From contig CM060964.1 in NCBI GenBank assembly GCA_030765045.1, forward strand, positions 275,835,888-275,899,887: a stretch of DNA of 64,000 nt, read 5' to 3'. Numbering within the stretch: position 1 is the first letter of the stretch; every line of letters starts with the position of its first letter. The notes under the pieces were generated by a model. That model ran no database searches. It was given only the letters and a program-made list of their open reading frames with translations, and was not told the origin of the DNA. This DNA is from Tenodera sinensis (taxonomy: Eukaryota; Arthropoda; Insecta; Mantodea; Mantidae). This document shows, in pieces, positions 1-10,291 of this stretch. The translations under genes and the position numbers were made by a program.

Positions 1-144
1 TGAAGCATTGCCTTGCAAGTGTATGTAGACGCAAGTTCAAGGAGTGGTATAACGAGACTGTTTTGTTTCTTCTCGCAGTGTTTAAAATAATGTTATCCAT
101 CAGCTCCCAAAGTCTGCCGGTCTAATTTTGGAACACCTATATAT

Positions 145-206
145 ATAAGGGGCAGTTGACTCACCTGGTATATATATATATACCAGGTGAGTCAACTGCC
201 CCTTAT
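145..206. repeat. 62-bp perfect palindrome (back-to-back TIRs)
   Basis: Bases 145-175 are the exact reverse complement of 176-206, with a (TA)n centre. The right half is the left terminal inverted repeat of the element at 183-1699; the left half is a solo inverted copy of that terminus. It could extrude as a cruciform. Confidence 0.85.
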
Positions 207-448
207 TCTCGAGTTTTATGCAATCCGCATTTTATACCCCAACATGAAAACATCGACCCCATTACTAGGTTCTACCCGCGTATTTAACATGGAGGTTAAA
301 CACTCGATGAAATTAGTACTAATATACATGTTATCACATCGCTTTTTAATATATTCGTAATTAGACAGCTGACGTTTGCACTTCAGCAAATGTTCACTGG
401 AGCCAGCGAATATTACATCTTAAACGGAATATTTGCTTCACACGTTAC

Positions 449-560
449 TAGATAGCTCAGTTGGAACGAGCGCAAGACTCCGAAGTAATCTGTCTGTTGT
501 GAAGGTGGTTCGAATCACCTGCATGTACTATTTTTTTATTTTTTTTTTTTTTTTTTTTTA
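449..560 (+). repeat. tRNA-like SINE head with T-rich tail
   Basis: An A-box-like TAGCTCAGTTGGAACGAG (450s) and a B-box-like GGTTCGAATCA (508-518) are spaced as in a tRNA, followed by a T-rich tract at 530-559. The stems do not pair as a functional tRNA, so I call it a tRNA-derived repeat. Its B-box region resembles the one at 5380-5405. Confidence 0.4.
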
Positions 561-954
561 ACCGTGCAATCCTCACAATTTACAAATTATTATTCTGAAA
601 ACTGTTATTATATTCATTTTTTAATGTTTTATTTATGTTTTATGACATTGTTTGATGTTTCTTTATTGGTGAACTACAATTATGTAGTTGATTAAACACA
701 CCTATAGATAGGTGCAATTGAAATAAGGATCATTCATACACATTTGAACACAGAAAGCAAGGAAATTACATTCTCAGAGTTTAACATGGAAGTTAAACTC
801 AATTTTGCACACAATGAATTATTGTGCTATTAAAAATGCAGACAACCAAAAACGATTTAAATTATAATGTCCTAAACCCTCAGGGACTTCATAATTACAT
901 TATTGTGAATTCGGCTTCCAAGTTTTGATGAACATAAATAAATTAAATATATAT

Positions 955-1030
955 ACATTGCTGAGACTCGAACCTGTGTCATTGGGGGTTAGCGCAGAGG
1001 ACCCGTCACAATCCTATTCAGCTATTTCGA
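955..1030 (-). repeat. tRNA-like SINE fragment
   Basis: On the minus strand there is a B-box-like GGTTCGAGTCT preceded by an anticodon-arm-like segment. It lies inside the 183-1699 element and is degraded; a functional tRNA is unlikely. Confidence 0.3.
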
Positions 1031-1984
1031 GACTTGACTAAAAAAAGCGCGTACCGCGTGCAATAGTAGGACTTGTATGCCTGGCGCTATGCCATTGCCA
1101 CCTCGCAAGTTTTCGGGCTTGATTTAGGCTTTTAAGACAGTTCTAATTCTGGACGATTTAATAGTATTACTTAAATGGCAAAAGCTGTTATGCATATTAA
1201 TTGAGAAGTGCGAGGCGTAGTTCACGCAAAAATGTAAATAAACTGTTGTTTAATAATATGTCCGTTTTGACTGTACGGGTCCATGATGGATGAGGCGTGT
1301 CTAAATTTTTCCTAATTTTTGCCAGCCAACCCCTGCTCTAAGCACAAGAATCCACCATTTTATTTTTAGCTGACGTTGTTAGTGTACTCATATGATAGGT
1401 CCAATTTTTCCGAGCCGTTTACTGAATTACGTTGCTATGTATACTCTAATAAAAAGTTTGTAAAATCGGCTGGGAACTGGAATTCACTCTCAGTAAACGA
1501 GTCGTAAGTTTTTGAGGTGTACTTTAGCGAGGAGTACGTTCTGTCCCTTAAAGCACTGTTGCTCTCAATTTTGTGCAATCCTCCCTTTAAGAATGTCAAG
1601 CAATACATTTTAGTAAGCGCAAAACTGGACTAAGGCGCACGTGCCGTTAGATGGGTGGCCTACCTTCCAAAAACAATAAGGTGTGACTGACTTACCTGGT
1701 ATATATATAAGCATTTTGTGGCCATTTGTTGGCGCATTAAGTGGGAGGGTAAGAAGTTAACGCGACTTTTCAGTAGGACTCTGCGACGGCACGTACAGCC
1801 AACTTCTATTTACAGGAAATCCATGAAATGTTGGAAGATAGAATTATCATTAACAACATATGGACACCATATGGACCCAATCTCAAAGCATTTTCTGGAA
1901 TAGTACCAACTTTGCAGTACCAAGCTAAGTCCCCCAACATGTTACTTATGGGCGAGGGGGAAAGCTTGAAGTGTTAAATGCTAC

Positions 1985-2172
1985 ACAAAATATGATCTTT
2001 TTCGTATATTTGGCCAAAATATGACAGCACTAAAATATGCTCAAATATGAATTTATATGACCAATAATAGCTAATTCATTGTGTTCACAGAGATAGCAAA
2101 CATGCTTAAGTGAACTTAGGCATGGAAAAATAAGCCAGGGTAAAATATGACGTTATAAAAACCCGAGCCCTA
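1985..2172. mobile_element. hAT-like element end
   Basis: The right border reads AAAACCCGAGCCCTA, i.e. a terminus TAGGGCTCGGGTTTT on the minus strand, close to the TAGAGCCCGGATTTT terminus of the element at 23345-24747. Several AATATG motifs precede it, as in that element's subterminal region. No matching left end was found, so this is a fragment. Confidence 0.4.
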
Positions 2173-2502
2173 TTGATAACTATACGTTCCATGGGCGCGG
2201 TTTTCACCACTGACGAACTCCCTTCTTCACATCTCTGGTGACATCCATGGCTAGCTAATTAATTTAAGCACCTTTTAGACAGGGAAATTTGGTAGCTCAT
2301 AGCTTTAGAATATATTCTGGAAAGAACTTATGACACATGATTCCTATTTGTGTTACACCAAGTACAAGTTATGATGATAGTAACCTATAATAGAGTCTTC
2401 ACTATATTTAAAACTGGCCACGGTTCGTGAAGAGATATCATAATTTATACTTCATGCTGAAACAACAGAAAATCGCTGTTTACCTTTTTCACCACACACA
2501 TT

Positions 2503-2985
2503 AGTAAGTAGGGAAGTATTGCATTCCAACCAAAAATTTGATACAGACATTTCGCCGGTAATATAGCTTTAGAGGCCTCTGAATCCAAAAAAAAAAGAAC
2601 ACGCTTTTAGACAAAGAATCATGAGTGTGTGTATGAGAGAATGAGTGAGAGGGAGAGAGAGAGAGAGGGAGGGAAGGAGGGCGGGAGAACAGCGTAACTC
2701 AAAAAAGGAAAGTGTGATATATAAATAACAAACTTAATATTAGGTATCTTCCAAATATGCGTAGATTTTGGAGAAAACCTAACACACCAACTACTCTATA
2801 CATGGAAATGCCTGAGCTTGTATTTTCTCAAAAATGGCTCTGACGCATTTGATTAAAATACCATATATTAATAATATATCTACACGACAAATAAAATGTA
2901 TACTTATATTGAATTTCCTGGGTATGGTCTATGTAGTCTTCTTAATTCGGAAGAAAATTTTACATAATCCTGTGTAACTTATGCC
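2503..2985 (-). repeat. HX repeat copy 1 (3' half)
   Basis: It starts on the plus strand with the family's hairpin-end signature (AGTAAGTAGGGAAGTATTG) and runs through the internal GT/GA-rich microsatellite (2621-2672) to the conserved block around TTGATTAAAATACCATATATT. It stops before the 5' half of the family. Confidence 0.7.
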
Positions 2986-3084
2986 TTAAGTGACAGACGA
3001 AAGTATACTACGAAGCAAAATATAATTTCTTTAAAGCTCACAATTTATTTCAACTAACCTTTTCGTGGCTTGAGCCATTTCCGA

Positions 3085-3240
3085 GATGACTGGCACAGTA
3101 TTTCAGTCGGTAAAGCACCTGCCCGCTATGTGTGGGGTCCCGGGTTCTATTCTGGGCTGGGGAGTGGCAATTTTTCTCTAACCAAAATTATTCCCATCCT
3201 CTGCAGTATCTGGAAGTAAGCAAGAAAATGTAAATGTGTG
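3085..3240 (+). repeat. tRNA-derived SINE
   Basis: A-box-like TTTCAGTCGGTAAAGCACC and B-box-like GGGTTCTATTCTGG sit about 35 bp apart (3098-3160), followed by a non-tRNA body. It abuts the dinucleotide tract at 3246. Confidence 0.5.
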
Positions 3241-3241
3241 T

Positions 3242-3358
<117 letters not shown>

Positions 3359-3667
3359 TTTGTTTCTGTGTGATTAATGTACACAAAATCCAAAGACACA
3401 AACCCACAATATACGAGTTAACACCCTTGCCTATAGGCAACATGTTCAGAGCTAAGGCTGCCTATATTATCATTGAAGTTAAAGGCGGGGTATAAATGGA
3501 ACGATAAAAAAAATCCGAGATAATCTTTATAAATAATTCGAATTGTTCAATACGGAGGTGCTCTTTGCTAATGTTATTGCCTTTTCCACATAAAATATCC
3601 TCAGTTTTCCAGGTTTTCGCTGTATCGTGCCCAGCAATAAAATACCTGCCCAACTCCGTGGTGTAGG

Positions 3668-5075
3668 GACAGACGATTAAAGTTATATAATATGGATATG
3701 CGTTTTCGTTGATAAACATTTGAATATACTGCTCTTCAAATTCACGTTCATACGTGATGGAGAATTGATTTAGTGATGTAATATGCATATTTAAAATATA
3801 GGTATTATAGTTCAGTGATACTAACTTCATAATCAAACCCCCCACCTTGTGTTGCAGTAGACACCTGCTCCGCAAACTTGAGGTTAGAATCGAATCTGTT
3901 TACAACTCTTTAATTTTATCTTTCTTTCAGAGTGCATAGGTCACCTTAGTGAGGAATAGCTTAAATCGGTGCGTTGCTACCGTTGTGACTCAATTGAGTT
4001 GCTGTATCCACTCCTTCTTTTTACTTTCTTTTCTTTTTTTTTTTTTTTTTTCTTCTGAAATGAAAAATTAACAAATATGTTTAATTAATCTAGAGGTTTT
4101 TTATTGGAAAGAACTTGAATAAAATCACAGTTGAGAATCTGAGTTAATGAGTCGAAAGGAACAAAATGGCAAGGTGCAGTTTGCAAACATCTGTTTCACT
4201 TTCAAGTAACCCTCAACTGTTTCATGTTATGTTTAGTATATCATTAATTACTTTATTCAGTGACACTCACTTCTTTCTTTCGTGTATGTTGATATTTTCT
4301 AACATAAACAAGATATAATGATTACTTATATCCATTGTAAGCTAAGCATTGCTAGAGCATGACGGAAGAAAATTCTTTAATATGGAAATAATCTTCGATA
4401 TTTATAGAGAGACGCCTTTGAATGCGGGTATTCGTAGGAGAATATTAGGAATCGACTTCTGGAAGAATGATTGATAGATGAAGTAGGCGTATTCCCTGTG
4501 CTGTCTACAGCAATTGTAATCAATACCTTCTAAAGCTTTCAGTTCTAAAATTTGAATCCTAAAATTTCAGTCGTATTGCAGGAATATAACAATATTGTAT
4601 AATGGTGTTATATAAATAATGATCTTCCCGTTAAGGTAGAAAGGAAGGGGTAACATTTATGCGGTGGGCGGGATTCGATCCACGTTCACGTGGCTACTCT
4701 GGATCCGTTTTAGCGCGTTTTAACGCTCTTGACTAACGCTGAGTAGAGGAAGCCAGTGTGGCTTACTAAGCTTACTCTGGTAAGCAAAGAGCTCAACACT
4801 GACGTCGTTTTTTGCTTCTGGTCCACTATTTAATCAAAACAAAATTGCAAACAGATTCGATTCTAACATCAAGTTGGCGGAGCAGGCATCTACTGCAACA
4901 CAAGATGGAGAGTTTGACTATGAAGTTAGTATCATTGAACTATAATATATATTAGGCATATCATATTTTAAATGTGTTACATCACTAAATCAATCCACCG
5001 TTAGATATGGCATTACGTTGGAAGAAATTTTTTTTTAAAAAAAGCTATTATATAACTTTAATCGTTTCATCTTTG
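3668..5075. repeat. Large imperfect inverted repeat (arms about 230 bp)
   Basis: The arm at 3668-3905 matches the reverse complement of 4848-5075, with shared blocks such as GTTTGCA/TTACAACT-flanked GATTCGATTCTAAC and GATTAAAGTTATATAAT. The interior of about 940 bp is a copy of the diverged repeat block listed next. A 138-codon minus-strand frame at 3462-3875 overlaps the left arm; the matching frame in the right arm is stopped early, so I do not call it a gene. A fold-back DNA transposon or two inverted insertions would explain it. Confidence 0.6.
4055..4848 (+). repeat. Diverged interspersed repeat, copy 1
   Basis: This block aligns in order with 5408-6776 through many conserved stretches, including ATATCCATTGTAAGCTAA, AATTCTTTAATATG, CTAAAGCTTTCAGTTCTAAA and a tail AAGCAAAGAGCTCAACACTG. 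Near its 3' end a minus-strand B-box-like GGATCGAATCCC occurs (4668-4682). No coding potential was seen. Confidence 0.7.
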
Positions 5076-5328
5076 TTTGTCGTTAATAAAAACAACTGAA
5101 GGATCTAACCATCCACACTGAACACTGTGATACCCATGATTGTTCTAGACTATGTTCTTCTTTTTCTAAATAAGGGTAAACGAACATCCAGAAACAAAAG
5201 CAAAGTATTTAAACTTCTGTGAATAGTGCTACGAACTTTCCGCCTTGCAAGGAAATTTGTTGTCAACTTAATAAGAGAATGTAGCTTAATATAACAGGAA
5301 TAGAGCAAAAGCTAACCGATCCGCAAAT

Positions 5329-5405
5329 GGCCAAAGTCGTTGCGTGGTTGTGCGCAGGGATTTAGAGTACTGAGCGTTGGTGGTTCAAATCTCACCTCGT
5401 GCATA
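5329..5405 (+). repeat. tRNA-like segment at head of repeat copy 2
   Basis: A B-box-like GTGGTTCAAATCTCACC follows an A-box-like GGTTGTGCGCAGGGA at tRNA spacing and leads straight into copy 2 of the diverged repeat. The family may therefore be a long tRNA-headed SINE. Confidence 0.35.
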
Positions 5406-5407
5406 CT

Positions 5408-6776
5408 TCCTTTTTTGAAATGGAAAATTAACAAGCGAATTTAGTTCTCCAGAGCTTTTTATCGACCACCTCCGTAGCTCAGTTGGTAGCGCGCTTGCCT
5501 CTGGCGCGGAGGACCCGGGTTCGATCCCTGGTACCAGCATGGGGATTTTATCCCCTCTGGGAGGTCTGGCAGGGGGTGCACTCAGCCTCGTTAGGTCCCG
5601 AGGGGACCAATTGAGGAGCTACTTGATAGAGAAGTAGCGGCCCTAGGTCTAGAAGACCGCATAACCGGCCGGGAGGGCTCGGGGCGCTGACCACGTCCCA
5701 CCCTCCAATACTGCACCTCACCAATGACGCCTGTAGTGGGCAGAGGTGGGGGACGCAGCGGCTGGGCGGTAGGCCTTGGCCCCTTGTGGGCTGTTGCGCC
5801 AGGGTTTAGTTAGTTTTAGAGCTTTTTATCAGGAATGCAGAATCAGGACGAAGGAACGCGTCTATAAATTGAGTGAATGGGCACATGGCAACATTGTGTA
5901 ATCCTTGGAAACAAGCGAAATGACAACGCTGTCAGGTACAAAGGTTGCTTCAGGCTGAGGTAATCTACAACTGAATTGCGTTCTGTCTAATACACTATTA
6001 ACTATTTAATCACTGGCATCAAGTTCTTTTAACTATCTATTTTTGTGATCAGTGATACCCCATTTTCTTTCGTATGGTATGTGATAGAGTAAATTCGTTT
6101 TCCTTTGATGTTTTGAGTGTTATTCTCACATAGTATGATACTTGTGTCGTATTACTGCATAAAAAGTATAAATTAATGCAATCATGCCAAGGAATTTAAT
6201 TTTTTAAAGCTGAAACATTCTATTTTTCGTGTATTTTTTAATATGAACAAGATATGGTGCTTTCTTATATCCATTGTAAGCTAACGAAGCATTGACAGTT
6301 CACGACGAAAGTAAATTCTTTAATATGTCAGTATCTGTCGACATTTATAGAAAAATGCCTTTGAATGTGGGTTATTTAAAGGAAAATATTAGATATTAAT
6401 TTGTAGAAGAATGATTGACAGTTGAAATAGGCATATTCCCTGTGTTGTCTACAGCGATTGTAATCGATATCTTCTAAAGCTTTCAGTTCTAAAATTTCAA
6501 TAGAATTTCAGCAATATGATAATATTGTATAATAATATATTTGGCTCAGGTTATATAAATAACGATGTTCCCGTTAAAACAGAAAGTAAGGGGAGAAAAA
6601 ATTTTGCGGAGGGCGGGATTTGATCCACGTTCACGGGGTTACTCTGGGTACTCGTCGGAAGTGTTTTAACTCTCTCGGCTAACACACAGAAATCGACTGT
6701 TGATTATTAAGCTTACTTCGGTAAGCAAAGAGCTCAACACTGACATCGTTTTTAATTTCTGGTCCACTATTTAATC
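5408..6776 (+). repeat. Diverged interspersed repeat, copy 2 (split by SINE-1)
   Basis: Same family and orientation as 4055-4848. It is interrupted at 5464-5817 by a SINE-1 insertion with perfect target duplications, and differs from copy 1 by substitutions plus a net indel of about 200 bp. The AATAATATATTTGG insertion region near 6530 is copy-specific. Confidence 0.7.
5464..5817 (+). mobile_element. SINE-1, full length, with 13-bp TSD
   Basis: The tRNA-derived head (GTAGCTCAGTTGGTAGCGCG, then GGGTTCGATCCCTGG) is followed by a GC-rich body of about 280 bp and a short TTTAGTTAG-type tail. The 13-bp direct repeat AGAGCTTTTTATC flanks it exactly (5451-5463 and 5818-5830), so this is a retroposed copy and not a tRNA gene. 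Other copies are at 8105, 22721 and 37235. Confidence 0.92.
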
Positions 6777-6789
6777 AGAACTCTATATT

Positions 6790-7060
6790 TACATATTTTC
6801 TGCAGACGTAGTAACGTGGAATTTGCATATTTACGCTTTAATTTAGACTGATTGCTGAAATATCGCTTTTCAAAGTTGCGAGGCGAGTCAATGACTGCCA
6901 TCCCCTCTGAACAGCAAGGGAAGCATACATATATGACTGATTTCATTCTCATACCATCTGTTTAGGTACGCCTGAGAACTAGGTGACCGTTTACGCAGGT
7001 CTCACTGAAGATGGGTATTTACTTTTGTGAATGATAGTACCTCACATACAAGAGGTCCTG
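6790..7060 (+). repeat. Repeat Y, copy 1
   Basis: This segment recurs inverted at 42785-42985 and partly at 44690-44850, sharing blocks such as CCTGAGAACTAGGTGACC, GCAGGTCTCACTGAAG and a 3' TGTGAATGATAGTAC. The 44.7-kb copy ends in GTAGGGAAAGTAAAAAT, like HX, so Y may be an HX relative. Confidence 0.6.
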
Positions 7061-8096
7061 CATTCACTTCCTGGTCTAGGGTTTTCCAGAATTTTTCCTT
7101 ATCCTGAGAAGACGAGTGTGCGGTAACTAAGCTTTAGGGACTGTGGACCCATTTGAGCATAATTTCAAACCTTTCGTTCCTTCAACGTTCGATATAACCT
7201 ATCCGGTTAGTTAGTAACTACTAAATAAATAATAAAATTTTCTTCATGGTAGAATGTTTTACATGATCATTTAAGTTCCCTCAATAGGATCTCTCCAACA
7301 AAATACAACAGTAACGCTTGGCTTGCTATCATAAAGAACTGCTTACAACGTTGCCAACTTTAAAGAGCTGGCTAAGTTCTTTCAAGTGTGCCATAGTCAT
7401 AGTCTACGCCAGTCGTAAGTCAAGTGGATTAGGACTGCGCCAGGGAAAAGTTTTTACCTGGAGTGACATCGGTGTCTGCCATCACACAAGTCTTGTTCAT
7501 CCCTAACGAGTTCTTGAGGTAGTAAAAACTTTTGCAAGTCTTAATGTCCTGACTCTGGCAACGTTCCCTCCATCCCTGACGTCACGGAACACTCCTCCTC
7601 TAGCGGTGGAATTCATTTTTATTAGATACGGGGAGCGCAGAGATGATGCTACAGACCAACGCCCCAAGGGTTAATTTTAACCCCCGTGCTACCCCTCTGT
7701 CTTGCATTAATCGATTGCTACTTGGGTGTGGACCCACTCTGCTTCATGCACTACATTTACTTTTGGAAATGGGGAGAGAGGGGGCTGTGTTGCTCATTTT
7801 ATGCCCCTCTGTGTCATTCATTCTACAAACAAAAGGGTTTGACAATCCAATTGAGTGGATGTCCACAACAGAAACCGCAAACCCACATTAGATATCGATC
7901 TAGGAGCATACCCTGTTAATTTTCTGGTATACCAGCTTTCTTAGTTTCTCCCCTAACAAGAACTTTCTGTAGATCGATATTTTTAATCTTAGTGGAGCTT
8001 CTTGGGATGAAAGTCGACTGAAAGTAATCACACACATATCTCAGTATTCTCTCCTGTATTCAATGACCTGGCTGTTATTATTATTCGTGCTGCTGC
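7061..8096. other. No recognisable gene
   Basis: A tRNA-like fragment is possible near 7045-7090, but nothing else is recognisable. Short open frames at 7318-7506 and 7643-7919 have no known domain and no repeat-independent support. The base composition is slightly richer in GC than the surroundings at 7500-7850. Confidence 0.5.
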
Positions 8097-8104
8097 TAAT
8101 TACC

Positions 8105-8382
8105 AAGTGGGAGAATCTAGTTCGATTTCCAGTACCGGCGTGGGGATTTGCTCCCGCTGGGAGACCTGGTCCTGGGTACACTCAGCCTCGTTAGGTCCCT
8201 GAGGGGCCAATTGAAGAGATGACTGAGAAGTAGGGGCCTCTGGTTGCATAACAGGCCGCGAGGTACTGGGGCGCTGACCACCTCCCACCTCCAGTACTGC
8301 ACCCCACTCATAACGCCTGTGGTGAGCAGAGGTGGGGGGCGCAGCGGCCGGCGGAAAGGGCTGTTGCACCGCAGGGTTAGGT
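8105..8382 (+). mobile_element. SINE-1, 5'-truncated, with TSD
   Basis: It starts within the tRNA-related head (GTTCGATTTCCAGTACC) and keeps the GC-rich body and a GGTTAGG-type tail. The direct repeat TAATTACC flanks it at 8097-8104 and 8383-8390. A minus-strand open frame across it (8100-8369) is simply SINE sequence. Confidence 0.85.
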
Positions 8383-8390
8383 TAATTACC

Positions 8391-9329
8391 TTTTAATTAT
8401 ATACTTTCTTGGTAGGCTCTGGCTGATTCTTGCTATGGCTGAATTTTCCTAAGGCCAAGCCAGCCATGCCCTAAGATGCAGATCAAGTGGTTGTGAAGAA
8501 ACAGATGGAAAGAATTACCGAAAAATCGTTAGATCGGTAACAGCTTTAAGGCATCTTCCCGCGATGATGAGTTACGCTCTTTTAATGTAAGAGTTTCAGA
8601 ATGGACGTAGTCATGTTCATCGTTATAAAACTGAAGAGGAAAGACTAATTACACATGAACTTTTCTCGAAAACATTTACTGTTATCCGATAAAAAAAGAA
8701 AGAAAAAAAAATGTTAGCTTCTGAACGAGGAAAAAATGTTCTCAGACGTTTTAAAGGAAGATTAAGAAGTAGGTATCAGATGGTGATGCCTGATATACAG
8801 CTTGAGCTTGATTTCACATTGCCATCAGCAAGTTAGAAGAGACTAAACTACAGGGCTTCCAGAATATATTAATATAGTTGCTCGCGCTTGTATTCCTGAA
8901 GTTATATATAAAGTTTTAAGTGCCGAAATTCGCATACGCTTCCTGATAACAATAACCATATAGGTATGTGATTTCAACCAGATTTCGCAGCGAAGTCTAT
9001 TGGAAAGTTATGGAAGTATTTGAAGAAAAATTGAACGGCACTCTCGCTTTCCACATCTAACAGCCTTTTCGGGTAGTAGCCTGGAGGTAAGGTAAACATA
9101 CATAGGTATTTTTAGACGTGTTGAATGACCTTGCTAGGATCTGCGCGAGTGACATCATGCAAATTGAGGGTGGGGGTAACGTCTCTGTTTCCTTCCTTGA
9201 AATAAACAAGACACTGTTGATAATGCGAGCAGGCACTGTGCTTAATCACATACTGTTCCCGATGTTTACTGCACAGAAGTTGGAGAGATACCAATCTGAC
9301 ACCACTATGGTCTTCTAAATACAAAAGTG
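8391..9329. other. No recognisable gene
   Basis: Ordinary AT-rich sequence. Overlapping 66-70-codon frames at 9112-9324 lie opposite each other and have no recognisable domain. Confidence 0.5.
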
Positions 9330-9925
9330 AACTTGGCCATAGATCATTGCGAAACTATCGGCCATTCACCACGTCTAAACTATCTCTATACACAAAACCA
9401 AGGGGCAGAGCACCGCACTTTGGCCAATGTGGTCCTTTGTTCTTCGAAAGCTACTCCTGGGAGGGATAGGTGCAGGAGAGACCCGAAGAGCGGCCAGATC
9501 CCAGAGATGACGTACACAGCTGAACTGGTTCACTATAGCTCACTAACGATTCCAGAATGAACGCATCCGTCGCCGCTCAAGCAGGGCTAAAAGCCCCAAA
9601 ACCCGGGGATCCCGTAAAGGGGAAACTCAGTGATCACCTGGAGGGTAGGTCCGTGGGCAGTCAGGACCCAGGGGAAACCTTCACAAAGCGCACTTCCACC
9701 GCCCAACCACAAGACGCCTAACACTGTCGCCTGGTCCTTCAACAAATGATGATGCAGAGGAAAGTTATGATACAAGAGCAAAATGTGCCTACAACCCGGG
9801 GAAAGCACCAAAAACCCATGGTCAGCGTGAGTGCTCACCGGGAATCGAATCCGGAAGCTCCAGAATGTGAACCTCACACATTACCGCAGAGGTACGAATG
9901 AGTCCTCACACATTGGACGACGACG
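9330..9925 (-). repeat. Long tRNA-derived SINE-like repeat
   Basis: Read on the minus strand from about 9925, an A-box-like TACCTCTGCGG and a B-box-like GGATTCGATTCCCGG are followed by about 500 bp of GC-rich body. It begins where the (GTC)n tract of unit A ends. Only one copy lies in the window, so the boundaries and repeat status are inferred. Confidence 0.5.
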
Positions 9926-10291
9926 ACGAGCTACTGGTAGGCTGAGGTTCAGCCCGACGACTTTTGCTGCGTGCCTACCCCTATTAAGGGTTTAACCGCA
10001 GATAGGAATAATTAAGGATAGGAGATTTTATAGGGTGGCTTGTTTTTGTTTACGTAGGTGAGGTTTAGAAGGGAGCTATAAAGCCCCTTGACAGCTGTCT
10101 TGCAGGATGCAGCCATGTCTGCATTCTGACGTGTATGAAAATAATATTTTAAAAAGTTTTTAAATTTTTAAATTGGTGTTTTGTGAATGTTGAATTTAGA
10201 ATTTTGAGTGGGGAAGAAATTTTGGAGAGGATCAACTCTCTGTAGGGATCTTTGGAGATCAGCTTTAGCTGCTGGTGGTACTTCTCCATGG

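Larger units (their letters stand above)
183..1699. mobile_element. TIR-bounded non-autonomous DNA transposon
   Basis: The left end (183-210) begins CCAGGTGAGTCA and the right end (1672-1699), read on the minus strand, begins CCAGGTAAGTCA; the two 28-bp termini match at about 20 positions. Both ends abut (TA)n, so a TA-type target is plausible but the exact duplication is hidden by the dinucleotide run. There is no transposase ORF. The interior holds two opposed tRNA-like segments and a repeated TTTAACATGGA(G/A)GTTAAAC motif (about 279 and 780). The superfamily cannot be assigned. Confidence 0.45.

Noticed and set aside
3462..3875. 138-codon minus-strand ORF as a host gene
   Set aside because: It overlaps one arm of an inverted repeat; the other arm carries an early stop, and no domain is recognised.
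5468..5540. tRNA gene
   Set aside because: A and B boxes are present but the acceptor ends do not pair, a SINE body follows and a 13-bp TSD brackets the whole unit.
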